Positions 1-7,722 of a stretch of DNA of 64,000 nt are shown here, piece by piece (the first letter of the stretch is position 1; every line of letters starts with the position of its first letter). The DNA lies in assembly GCA_963677215.1 (NCBI GenBank), contig OY781919.1, positions 4,154,001 to 4,218,000 of the forward strand, in the 5' to 3' direction. Under the pieces are notes generated by a model that worked only from the letters and a program-made list of their open reading frames with translations, searched no databases and was not told where the DNA came from. A program made the position numbers and the translations under genes. Origin of the DNA: G963676795 sp963677215 (lineage in GTDB: Bacteria > Desulfobacterota > Desulfuromonadia > Desulfuromonadales > Geopsychrobacteraceae).

Positions 1-52
1 GCTTTTTCGTAAAAAACAGCTGTAACATAGACAAGTATACAAAAGGCTACGG

Positions 53-205
53 ATGTTTTCGCAAGACAAGAAAAATGCTCTTTCCAAAAGGGCTCAAGAA
101 GAAAAAGCAGATGACAAGTTCGGGTTTGAGCATTTCACGACTTCACCCAACCTCCCCGCTTTCGATTCCACCGCAGAGACAACGACCTTGACTGAACGAG
201 CATAA
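53..205 (+). CDS. Possible small ORF, 50 aa, unknown
   Basis: An open frame from ATG at 53 to TAA at 203-205 encodes a charged 50-residue peptide starting MFSQDKKNAL. A purine-rich AAAGG lies 6 nt upstream of the ATG. I recognise no domain, and the composition (Lys/Asp/Glu first half, Thr-rich tail) is unremarkable. It may be chance in an AT-rich intergenic stretch. The rest of 1-250 shows nothing else I can name. Confidence 0.2.
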   Translation: MFSQDKKNALSKRAQEEKADDKFGFEHFTTSPNLPAFDSTAETTTLTERA

Positions 206-251
206 CAAAATTTGATTTTTGTTTGGTTTTTCTTAGGCTTGCAAAAAAAAC

Positions 252-280
252 TTGACTTTGCGGTCACCTATAAATAGGAT
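252..280 (+). promoter_or_regulatory. Sigma-70-type promoter of the cyclase gene
   Basis: TTGACT at 252-257 and TAGGAT at 275-280 are separated by exactly 17 nt. The start codon is 70 nt beyond the -10 box. The gene behind it has a strong ribosome site (AAAAGGAG) and biased codons, which fits a strong constitutive promoter. Confidence 0.6.
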
Positions 281-349
281 GCCGCGTACTGAAACCTACA
301 TCCACGATGTGAAACTTTTTTACAAATGTGAGACAAAAGGAGCAACCCC

Positions 350-1282
350 ATGGGAAAGAAAGTTTTTGTTGACCTGAGCCACCCATTCTTCGGCGACATG
401 CCTCTCTGGCCATACTTCGCTAAGCCAGAAATCGCACCAATGCACAGCATGGCCAAAGGTGGCGTTCTGACTCAGATGATCAAATGCACCATGCACACTG
501 GTACCCACGCTGACGCCCCACGTCACGTTATGGAAAAAATGTTCGATGGCCGCCGCGCTCTCTACTCCCACGAACTGCCATGTGACGCTTACTGTGGCGA
601 CGCAATCTGCCTCGACGTCAAAGTTCCTGATTGGGGTCTGATCCTGCCAGAACACCTGGAAGACGCATGTCAGCGCGCAAACATCAAGCCTGAAGAACTC
701 GAAGGCATGGTTGTATGTGTTCGCACCGGTATGCACCTGAAATTCGACGACAGCAAAGACTACTACCACTACTCCTGTGGACCAGGTGTTGAAGCTGGCA
801 AGTGGTTCGTCAAGAACAAAGTTAAAGTTGTTGCTCTTGACCAGCAAGCCCTTGACCACCCACTGCACACCTCCATGGGTAACAACGGTACCCGCATGAA
901 CCTGGAAGGTTACTCAGGCAACACCATCTGCGAAGAGTACATCGAGAAATTCGGTGAAGAAGCTTACGCAGAGTTCGACAAAGAGACTTACATCAAAATC
1001 CACGGTAAAGCAAAATACGACGAAAAGTTTGGTTTCCTCGAAGAAATCGGCTGCTACGGCACCTGGGAGCCTTGCCACAAGGTCCTTCTGGGTCATGGCA
1101 TCGTCGGTGTTGAGAACCTCGGTGGCGACCTGGAGAAGGTCGTTGGCAAGCGTTTCCGTTTCTTCGCTCTGCCAATCCGCTGGCACCTGGGTGACGGTTC
1201 CATGGTTCGCTGCGTTGCTGAGATCGACGAAGACGATCTGAACGACGCACCAAGCCGCGAGTACCCATACGGCGCAATGTAA
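350..1282 (+). CDS. Cyclase-family metal-dependent hydrolase (PF04199 type)
   Basis: A 310-residue soluble protein of the cyclase / kynurenine-formamidase superfamily. The metal-binding signature H-T-G-T-H-A-D-A-P-R-H lies at about residues 50-60, with further His residues around 165-175. Family members hydrolyse cyclic or amide C-N and C-C bonds using Zn or Mn. The start has a good Shine-Dalgarno (AAAAGGAG). Codon choice is strongly biased (CCA for proline, GGT, AAC, CGC), unlike the CCG/CCC-rich neighbours, which suggests very high expression. It is monocistronic, with its own promoter and terminator. Anaerobic phloroglucinol degraders use a cyclase-family dihydrophloroglucinol cyclohydrolase, and Pelobacter relatives degrade trihydroxybenzenes, so that role is a hypothesis only. 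No pathway partner gene is adjacent. Confidence 0.85.
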   Translation: MGKKVFVDLSHPFFGDMPLWPYFAKPEIAPMHSMAKGGVLTQMIKCTMHTGTHADAPRHVMEKMFDGRRALYSHELPCDAYCGDAICLDVKVPDWGLILPEHLEDACQRANIKPEELEGMVVCVRTGMHLKFDDSKDYYHYSCGPGVEAGKWFVKNKVKVVALDQQALDHPLHTSMGNNGTRMNLEGYSGNTICEEYIEKFGEEAYAEFDKETYIKIHGKAKYDEKFGFLEEIGCYGTWEPCHKVLLGHGIVGVENLGGDLEKVVGKRFRFFALPIRWHLGDGSMVRCVAEIDEDDLNDAPSREYPYGAM

Positions 1283-1318
1283 TCTGACGAAACCTCAAGG
1301 TTTCTGAAGCTTATAAAG

Positions 1319-1353
1319 AAAGGCCATGATGAGCAATCATCATGGCCTTTTCA
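1319..1353 (+). terminator. Rho-independent terminator after the cyclase gene
   Basis: A perfect 14-bp stem (AAAGGCCATGATGA paired with TCATCATGGCCTTT) around a GCAA loop, followed by a T-rich tract. It sits 36 nt after the stop codon. The remaining stretch to 1524 holds nothing I recognise. Confidence 0.9.
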
Positions 1354-1524
1354 TTTACTCTATTTTTTACAAACCTATTCCATCAACAAGTTGTTCCAGG
1401 ACAGGAAAGAGCAACTGCTCCAAACGACACAAATCACCAAGTTAGCACCGGGCTTACAAACAGAAAGCACGGTTGTCGGCACAGAAAAAACTATTGTTCA
1501 GTTCTTGTTTTTTAATCAGCGACC

Positions 1525-3300
1525 TTACCCGAGAATCGAGCGAATCTTGGCTTTCAGAACCTCAAAAGAAATCGGCTTTTGCAGAAACTGGAAAGTTTCC
1601 CGCCCCATATCCTGGCTAGTAATAATGTCCGAAGCATAACCGGACATGAGCAGAACCTTGATTTTAGGACGAAGGTTCATAATTATTTCGCTCAGCTCCT
1701 TGCCCGTCATTTTCGGCATAACCAGATCAGAAATCAGGAGATGAATCTCACAGTCATAGCTTCGGGCCAGTTCAATGGCAGCATCGACATCATCAGACAC
1801 CAGGACATGATAACCAGCCTCTTCGAGCATCTCCTTTTTGAGATAAAGCAGCATTTGGTCATCCTCAACCAGCAGGATCCTCCCGTTCCCCAGAGAACCC
1901 TCCTCCGCGGTATCGTCAGATTCAACATAAAGGTTCTCAGCGACCCGGGGCAGATAAATCTGAAATTCTGTACCATCCCCTTCTTCACTCTGAAACCTGA
2001 TAAAACCACCGTTCTGCTTGACCGCTCCGAAAACAGTTGCAAGTCCCAACCCCGTTCCCGAACCGACGCTCTTTGTCGTATAGAACGGCTCAAAAATGTG
2101 TTCCTTTATCTCTTCAGCAATCCCGGGCCCATCGTCCTTGACAGAAATGCACAAATAATCTCCTGGTGAACATTCGAAGTGCGGCACATTGCACTCGCTT
2201 TCAGCGACATACCTGTTTTCCGTTTTCAGGATGATGGTTCCACTGCCGTCTATAGCGTCACGCGAATTGACGCAGAGGTTGGTCAGTATTTGATCGGCCT
2301 GAGTCGGGTCAATCCTGACTGGCCAGACGCTCTCCCCAGGTTCCCAGACCAGCGAGATCGGCTCACCGATAAGCCGCTGCAACATTTTCAGAATTTGACT
2401 TATGGCTGCGTTGATATCAACGACTCTGGGCGAAATGACCTGCTTACGGGCAAAGGTCAGAAGCTGACGGGTCAATTCCGCCGATCGCCTGGATGCTGAA
2501 CAGATCTCCTCCAGATCCGAAGTGACCTCCTGTTGCCTTTTCAATTTCAACAAGGCGATCTCAGCGCGACCGATGATAACCCCGAGCATATTGTTGAAGT
2601 CATGAGCCACCCCACCGGCAAGACGACCGATTGATTCAATTTTCTTGGCATGATGAAGCTGATTTTCAAGCATCAACCGATCTTCCTCGGCCTGACGTAA
2701 CGCCGTAATGTCACGCCCAATACCCAGAACACCAACGATTTCACCCTGATGATCATACATCGGAGTTTTTATCGTAAACAGAAGTGCTTTTTTCTGTGTA
2801 TCAGAAAAAACGATCCATTCCTCATTGCTGGTCGGCATAACGGCGGCAATCGCCTTACTGTCATGAATCCTGAAAAATTCAGCCAACTCCTTATCAAAAA
2901 TATCGAAATCGGTTTTATCGAGAAGCTCAGCCTCTGTATAGCCTGCAAACCTTTCGAACATGGAGTTGCAGGAAAGATAACGCCCCTGGGCATCCTTGAG
3001 CCAGATCAGATCGGGAATGGTATTGACCAGACTGCGAAAACGGCCTTCGCTCTGGACCAGAATTGCGGCCCCTTGCGACTCAGTGAGCAAAGCTCTCCTG
3101 ACCAGAAAATAGAGCAGAATTGCCGTAACAATAATAAAGCCCCACCCCTTGACCGTCTGAAGCTTGGCCAGAGCTAAAGGATCTCCGGTAGTTAAAAGTA
3201 GGAGACGATCGGAGAAGAGTATCCATAACAGGCCGAAGAGACTGTAAAATCCCGCTATCTTCAGCGATCGCAATATAATGTTCCGCTCAATTGTTTTCAT
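1525..3300 (-). CDS. Membrane PAS hybrid sensor histidine kinase
   Basis: A 591-residue hybrid kinase. The N-terminus has two hydrophobic helices (about residues 8-30 and 45-65), followed by a PAS domain (about 80-195; F-R-S-L-V-N-T-I-P-D-L-I-W). A HisKA domain with the phospho-acceptor His in G-G-V-A-H-D-F-N-N comes next, then a HATPase_c domain with D-D-G-P-G-I-A and G-T-G-L-G-L-A boxes. A C-terminal receiver domain carries the phospho-acceptor Asp in L-I-S-D-L-V-M-P. I prefer the ATG at 3300, because upstream in-frame starts lack a ribosome site. It stands alone, so its output partner is unknown. The AHDFNN-type HisKA plus fused receiver is common in Desulfuromonadales. Confidence 0.9.
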   Translation of the reverse strand: MKTIERNIILRSLKIAGFYSLFGLLWILFSDRLLLLTTGDPLALAKLQTVKGWGFIIVTAILLYFLVRRALLTESQGAAILVQSEGRFRSLVNTIPDLIWLKDAQGRYLSCNSMFERFAGYTEAELLDKTDFDIFDKELAEFFRIHDSKAIAAVMPTSNEEWIVFSDTQKKALLFTIKTPMYDHQGEIVGVLGIGRDITALRQAEEDRLMLENQLHHAKKIESIGRLAGGVAHDFNNMLGVIIGRAEIALLKLKRQQEVTSDLEEICSASRRSAELTRQLLTFARKQVISPRVVDINAAISQILKMLQRLIGEPISLVWEPGESVWPVRIDPTQADQILTNLCVNSRDAIDGSGTIILKTENRYVAESECNVPHFECSPGDYLCISVKDDGPGIAEEIKEHIFEPFYTTKSVGSGTGLGLATVFGAVKQNGGFIRFQSEEGDGTEFQIYLPRVAENLYVESDDTAEEGSLGNGRILLVEDDQMLLYLKKEMLEEAGYHVLVSDDVDAAIELARSYDCEIHLLISDLVMPKMTGKELSEIIMNLRPKIKVLLMSGYASDIITSQDMGRETFQFLQKPISFEVLKAKIRSILG

Positions 3301-3388
3301 ATTTCCAAGACCTTTGGCTCTAAGCATTATAAAGGCTCAGTTTTTTATTACAACCAAGAGGCTCGAAGCTAGTCAAAATCCCAAAATC

Positions 3389-5479
3389 TCAGATCAGGCT
3401 GAAATCGATTCTGCGCCGCCAGAGTTCAACCTTATCGAGGACCACCCGGACAGGCTTGCCGATACGAAATTCCTGGCGGCGCCGCTCACCGACCAGAGCC
3501 ATACGACCGGCATCGAAAAAGTAGTAATCGTCGTTCAGACTGCGGACATGGACAAGCCCCTCGACATACAGGTCATCCAGTTCAACGAAAAAACCGAATT
3601 CAGTGACCGATGAAATGACCCCGCTGAATTCTTCGCCTACCCGGTCACGCATCAACTGACAGCGGCGCAGATCGACAAGATCCCGCTCAGCAAGCATCGC
3701 CCGACGTTCTTTGGCGGAACAGTCTCGCCCCAGGGTTTCAAGCCGGGTCATATTAAGCCCTTCAGATTTTGGACGTTTTAACAGCGCCAGCTTCAGAACC
3801 CGGTGAACGACAAGATCAGGATAACGTCTGATCGGCGAGGTAAAATGGCAGTAACACTCGGCAGCCAGACCAAAGTGCCCGACATTCTGCGGGTCATATC
3901 GGGCCTGCTGCAGACTGCGCAGCAACTGCTGATTGAGCAGACGCCCTTCAGGCAGGTCTGCGGCTTGTTCCAGCATCTGCTGCAGCTGACGATGCAACTG
4001 CTGCTTGCCGACAAGGAGCCCAATACCGCATTCAGCGGCCAACTGCTGCAGTTCCTGAAGCTTATCAAGGGTAGGCTGTTCATGGATGCGATAGAGAAAA
4101 TCCCAGCCCTGATTGCGCAGAAACGCCGCAACAGCCTCGTTAGCTGCGAGCATGAACTCCTCGATCAGCCGATGAGCTTGGTTTCTTTCAACTTTTTCCA
4201 GGGAAACTGCCTTACCCGTATCATCAACGACGACTTCGACCTCGGGGATCTCAAGGTCGAGACTGCCGCGCTCAAGGCGCATGCGGGTCAGGATTGCGGC
4301 AAATTCCGCCATGGCGAGCAGTTGTGCGGTCAGGTCCGGCTCGAGAGTCGAGGTTGACGGATGCTCGAGAATTTCGGCCACGCGTGTGTAGGTCAAGCGC
4401 GCCCGGCTGCGCATCACAGCCGGATAGAAATCAGCCGCTTTCAGTTGCCCCTGAGTATCGAAGAGCATCTCAGCAGTCATCGCCAGTCTCTCTTCGTCCG
4501 GGCGCAAGGAACAGATTCCATTACTCAGCTCCTCCGGCAGCATCGGCAGACAGAACCCCGGAAAATAGACACTGGTCCCACGCTCAATAGCATCCTTATC
4601 GAGAGCGCTGCCCAGCGTGACATAGTGAGAGACATCGGCGATCGATACCCACAGCCGATAACAGTCCCCTTCCTTTTTCAGCGCAACAGCATCGTCAAAG
4701 TCCCGGGCGGTTTCACCGTCGATCGTCACCAGCGAAAGTCCACGCAGATCCTTGCGTCCTTTGAGATCCTCGGCACTGAAGTCACCGACAATCTGCTCGG
4801 CTTCATCCAGGGTTGCCGGAGAAAAGGAATGAGGCAGTCCGTGACTACGAATCACAGTTTCGATGTCAACGCGAGGGTCATCAAGCTCACCAAGAACTTC
4901 GAGAACACTGCCGCTGGCTGCCTGTTCAGCCGAAGCATAGCGCTCGATTTCAACCTCAACGACCTGTCCCGGCTCGATATCGGCGGGTGGCTTGATGTGG
5001 ACAGGCCCGCCAAGCTTCTGCTCCAGCGGCCAAACAACATGGCTGCGGCCACGTTGCTGATAAACACCGACCAACTTGGCATGGGCTCGTTTTTCAATGC
5101 GAATGATCTCTCCGTAGGGACGACGGTCCCGTGTTGAAAAGCGCACAATGGCCACCACCCGATCACCATCCATAGCGGTACCGGTATACCGGGCCGGAAT
5201 GAACAGATCCTCCAGGTCGGTCTTATCGGGACGCAAGAAACCGAACCCCTGATCCGCCTGGGAATAAATCCCGACCAACTGTTGCTGCGACTTTTTCAAA
5301 CGGTAACGCCCCTTGCGCTCATCCAGCAATTGCTGTCGCACCATCTGATTGAGAACCTTGGTCAATATCTTCCGCTCGCCGCCACGTAGATCGAGAGCTT
5401 CCGCCAATTCACGGCGATCGAGGGGCCGCTTGTCACGCTTACCGAGCAGGGTGATGATCTTCTGTTCCAAAGGTTGCAT
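3389..5479 (-). CDS. rnr: Ribonuclease R
   Basis: A 696-residue 3'-5' exoribonuclease of the RNB family, which degrades structured RNA and takes part in mRNA and rRNA quality control. The N-terminus is a winged-helix RNase B-type domain (about 1-60). It is followed by cold-shock/OB domains (about 65-210), the catalytic RNB domain (about 235-560; acidic cluster in T-I-D-G-E-T-A-R-D-F-D-D-A-V) and a C-terminal S1 domain (about 610-690; G-V-I-S-S-V-T-E-F-G-F-F-V). Length is slightly shorter than E. coli RNase R, lacking the long basic C-terminal tail. It is divergent from the selenoprotein gene, sharing a 131-nt intergenic region. Confidence 0.95.
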   Translation of the reverse strand: MQPLEQKIITLLGKRDKRPLDRRELAEALDLRGGERKILTKVLNQMVRQQLLDERKGRYRLKKSQQQLVGIYSQADQGFGFLRPDKTDLEDLFIPARYTGTAMDGDRVVAIVRFSTRDRRPYGEIIRIEKRAHAKLVGVYQQRGRSHVVWPLEQKLGGPVHIKPPADIEPGQVVEVEIERYASAEQAASGSVLEVLGELDDPRVDIETVIRSHGLPHSFSPATLDEAEQIVGDFSAEDLKGRKDLRGLSLVTIDGETARDFDDAVALKKEGDCYRLWVSIADVSHYVTLGSALDKDAIERGTSVYFPGFCLPMLPEELSNGICSLRPDEERLAMTAEMLFDTQGQLKAADFYPAVMRSRARLTYTRVAEILEHPSTSTLEPDLTAQLLAMAEFAAILTRMRLERGSLDLEIPEVEVVVDDTGKAVSLEKVERNQAHRLIEEFMLAANEAVAAFLRNQGWDFLYRIHEQPTLDKLQELQQLAAECGIGLLVGKQQLHRQLQQMLEQAADLPEGRLLNQQLLRSLQQARYDPQNVGHFGLAAECYCHFTSPIRRYPDLVVHRVLKLALLKRPKSEGLNMTRLETLGRDCSAKERRAMLAERDLVDLRRCQLMRDRVGEEFSGVISSVTEFGFFVELDDLYVEGLVHVRSLNDDYYFFDAGRMALVGERRRQEFRIGKPVRVVLDKVELWRRRIDFSLI

Positions 5480-5546
5480 AAATTCACTTTCGTCGCTGAA
5501 AAAACGCAGAATGCTGCGCTATCATTACCATTGTAGTTATATTTTA

Positions 5547-5576
5547 TTGTCAGACAGTATCGTTTCAGGATATTCT
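5547..5576 (+). promoter_or_regulatory. Sigma-70-like promoter of the selenoprotein gene
   Basis: TTGTCA at 5547-5552 and TATTCT at 5571-5576, spaced 18 nt apart, lie 34 nt upstream of the ATG at 5611. This is inferred from consensus similarity only. Confidence 0.4.
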
Positions 5577-5610
5577 GCGGGGAATCACAGTTTTTTGAAA
5601 GGAGAAAACA

Positions 5611-5949
5611 ATGAAAATTGAATGGGCATACCTGCGCAAGGGTTGAACCTCATGCATCAAGGCCCAGGAGTTCCTGGGAGCCAACAGCATTGGGATTGTA
5701 ACCAGCACGGATGCACGCAAAGAACGGATTGACGATCATGCTGCATGGGACCTAGTCAGCAAAGCCTCCACCGTACATGTCGCCAAGGGGAAAAAGATTG
5801 ATGTTCTGACACCGACAACGGACGGACGGGAAGCTTGCCTGACCAAAGTCATGGGCCCAAGCGGCAACCTGCGTGCCCCGACCCTGAAGATCGGTGACAC
5901 GCTTATTGTCGGATTCAACCCGGAGTTGTACGAAACAGAGCTGAGTTAA
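5611..5949 (+). CDS. ArsC/thioredoxin-like selenoprotein (in-frame TGA = Sec)
   Basis: Read through the TGA at 5644-5646, this frame gives an uninterrupted 112-residue protein beginning MKIEWAYLRKG-U-TSCIKAQE and ending at TAA 5947-5949. The U-T-S-C motif sits at residues 12-15, where ArsC/Spx-like thioredoxin-fold proteins place their N-terminal redox CxxC, and D-A-R-K-E-R follows about 20 residues later as in that family. Database annotation knows such proteins as 'ArsC family (seleno)protein'. A strong ribosome site (AAAGGAG, 7 nt before ATG) precedes it, and a hairpin suited to bacterial SECIS function follows the TGA. Without readthrough the gene would end after 11 codons. The substrate is unknown; a thiol-redox or peroxide-related role is likely. 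It converges on the SseB-like gene, sharing 4 nt at the stops. Confidence 0.88.
5644..5678 (+). promoter_or_regulatory. Sec TGA codon and bacterial SECIS hairpin
   Basis: The TGA at 5644-5646 is followed, 16 nt later, by CCCAGG (5663-5668), loop AGTT (5669-5672) and CCTGGG (5673-5678). This is a perfect 6-bp stem with a G in the tetraloop. Spacing from TGA to the apical loop (about 22 nt) and the loop G agree with known bacterial SECIS elements read by SelB. Confidence 0.8.
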
Positions 5950-6332
5950 CCCTGTTCTTCCTGGTGGGCCTTGACCGCCTGTTTCAACCAGTCGATTTCG
6001 CCGGGAACCAGCTCTTTGGAAAACTGACTTCCGATATTGATTGCCCAGTGCAAACTGTCGGGAGTCAGTTCAGCCAACTGATAGCCCATAAAAACCGCAT
6101 GCGGCACCTTCTGGCCGGCCCAGTGGGTCAAACGCTCCTCACTGTCAAACAGCATCATGTAGTGCTTCTCTTCCGACTCGAGAATCATCGGTGCAACATT
6201 TTCCGGCTGATCCTCCGGGGCTTCATTCAGCGGGATATAGAATTCGGTGTTCAGCACTTCTTCATAATATGGCTCCTGCCCGTTCTCATGATCGTCGATA
6301 AATTTCTGCAGGGCATCATCCAGTTTACTCAT
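5946..6332 (-). CDS. SseB-like protein
   Basis: A 128-residue acidic protein resembling the N-terminal domain of SseB (enhanced serine sensitivity) family proteins, which are small cytosolic proteins of unclear role. Features are the N-terminal D-D-A-L-Q-K-F helix, the F-Y-I-P-L strand, and the central F-D-S-E-E-R-L motif followed by A-V-F-M-G-Y. I chose the ATG at 6332 because AAAGGAG lies 6 nt upstream, while the 8-residue upstream extension has no ribosome site. It lies 40 nt downstream of cowN on the same strand, so it may be the last gene of the nif transcript. Confidence 0.65.
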   Translation of the reverse strand: MSKLDDALQKFIDDHENGQEPYYEEVLNTEFYIPLNEAPEDQPENVAPMILESEEKHYMMLFDSEERLTHWAGQKVPHAVFMGYQLAELTPDSLHWAINIGSQFSKELVPGEIDWLKQAVKAHQEEQG

Positions 6333-6372
6333 GATTTCTCCTTTTGTGTCCCTCAATCTTAGCGACAGAGGG

Positions 6373-6681
6373 TTAACAGCATTCCTGTTCTATCCGATCA
6401 AGAAGCTTGAGCGCTTCTTCATCCTCATATTCTTCAAAAATCTCGTAGAGATTATTGACATAATTATGAATCAGAAACAATTCGTCAATAATCCGGCCGT
6501 CAATCTCTCTGCCGACCGTCGCCAGGCGCTCTTTAAATTTTTCCCAGAAGGCGTTGGTCTTGTCCGGATCATCGATGTGTCTGCGCAGCATCTCCATCAG
6601 CCGCTTGGAATTTCCCTCACAATCGATATTGGTGTAGGTCACATAACGGTCAGTCTTGGTCGTACATTTACAGTTTGTCAT
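6373..6681 (-). CDS. cowN: CowN, CO-protection protein of nitrogenase
   Basis: A 102-residue protein matching the CowN family: D-R-Y-V-T-Y-T-N-I-D-C near the N-terminus, the A-F-W-E-K-F core, and the diagnostic tail L-L-D-R-I-E-Q-E-C-C. CowN sustains Mo-nitrogenase activity when carbon monoxide is present. Compared with alphaproteobacterial members it carries extra Cys residues at the very N-terminus (N-C-K-C-T-T-K). It follows the NifU/NifQ-like gene by 12 nt at the end of the nifEN operon, so it is presumably expressed under nitrogen-fixing conditions. Confidence 0.92.
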   Translation of the reverse strand: MTNCKCTTKTDRYVTYTNIDCEGNSKRLMEMLRRHIDDPDKTNAFWEKFKERLATVGREIDGRIIDELFLIHNYVNNLYEIFEEYEDEEALKLLDRIEQECC

Positions 6682-6693
6682 GGAAGTTAACCT

Positions 6694-7704
6694 TTAAGCA
6701 TCATCAGTGGCAAAACAGAGTGCATAATCGCTGCAATCCCCACAGTTCGGCGTTTTGCACATCACACCGCCGCCGAGGTCGCAGACCCGTTTAAACAGAA
6801 AGCGCTTCCAGCGCATCCCCTTGCTGTTGGCTTCGGCCAACTCCGGCAGATGGCGCCTGATTGCAGCGGTCAACTGCGGCCGCTTGAGCAACCCCATGGC
6901 CACCCATAAATGGCCCTTGTGCGCGGCCCGTGCGGCCAGGATCTGGGCCAGAAGCCAGGCTGGACTGTTTGCCTCCGCATCAGCCGGGACAAAAGAGAAA
7001 AGCACATCCTCAACATCGGCGTTGATCTGCGGCGGTGCAATCAGAATAGGCTGCTTGCCATCGACCAGATGGCGATCAAAATCAGGAAACCAGGTCGAAA
7101 AGAGCGTATCCAGCTGCTCTTCATTCAGCCCCAGGGCTGCCGTCATCGGGCAATCTTCCTGGGTCGCCACGGTGATCAGGCTGGCAAACAACTGTCTGTC
7201 CTCGGGATCAAGCCCTTGCGGAGCAGTCGACGCCAGCAACGCCAGATAAAGCGGGTCGCTGGCGCAGACGCGTGGTCCGTGATCCTCATCGGTTTTGAGT
7301 TCCACGCTGACTACCGAACCATCACTCTGAGCGCTTCGGACTGCCGCCTGAAGAGCCTGGACAGCAAGATCGGCACAGTACCCACGGTCGTCAGGCAGAT
7401 CGTGGTTCAATTTATGATGCACAGCAGCAGCGTCAACCTTCTTCACATCAGCCAGCAGCTGACCTTCACTCAGCTCTGCCGCTGCGCTGCAGGCGGCAAT
7501 GGTATAGCCACAGCCGAACACCTGAAAACGGATCTGAGCTACATGGTCCCGCTCAACCTGCAGAGTAAAGCGCACAGCCAGTCGCTGACCGACAGCCGAA
7601 CCGTCAAGCCCCGTTTCACCGGTGCCATCAGCGTTCTCGATCAGGCCGACCCGGCGGGAGTCATTGACATAGGCCATCAAGCTCTCGGTATATCCCTGTT
7701 CCAT
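6694..7704 (-). CDS. nifQ: NifU-like / NifQ fusion protein
   Basis: A 336-residue fusion. Residues about 1-125 resemble the IscU/NifU scaffold: R-R-V-G-L-I-E-N, F-G-C-G-Y-T-I-A-A-C, and a Cys where IscU has H-C-S. The first IscU cluster ligand (C-G-D) is replaced by V-G-Q. Residues about 170-336 are NifQ-like and end with the NifQ metal signature C-X4-C-X2-C-X5-C (C-K-T-P-N-C-G-D-C-S-D-Y-A-L-C). NifQ carries an Fe-S/Mo cluster and donates molybdenum to NifEN for FeMo-co synthesis. The ATG at 7704 is preferred, since GAGG lies 6 nt upstream; a GTG further up falls inside that ribosome site. It follows nifN by 18 nt, next to the predicted acceptor complex. Confidence 0.88.
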   Translation of the reverse strand: MEQGYTESLMAYVNDSRRVGLIENADGTGETGLDGSAVGQRLAVRFTLQVERDHVAQIRFQVFGCGYTIAACSAAAELSEGQLLADVKKVDAAAVHHKLNHDLPDDRGYCADLAVQALQAAVRSAQSDGSVVSVELKTDEDHGPRVCASDPLYLALLASTAPQGLDPEDRQLFASLITVATQEDCPMTAALGLNEEQLDTLFSTWFPDFDRHLVDGKQPILIAPPQINADVEDVLFSFVPADAEANSPAWLLAQILAARAAHKGHLWVAMGLLKRPQLTAAIRRHLPELAEANSKGMRWKRFLFKRVCDLGGGVMCKTPNCGDCSDYALCFATDDA

Positions 7705-7722
7705 GCTGCGCCTCACTGGTTC

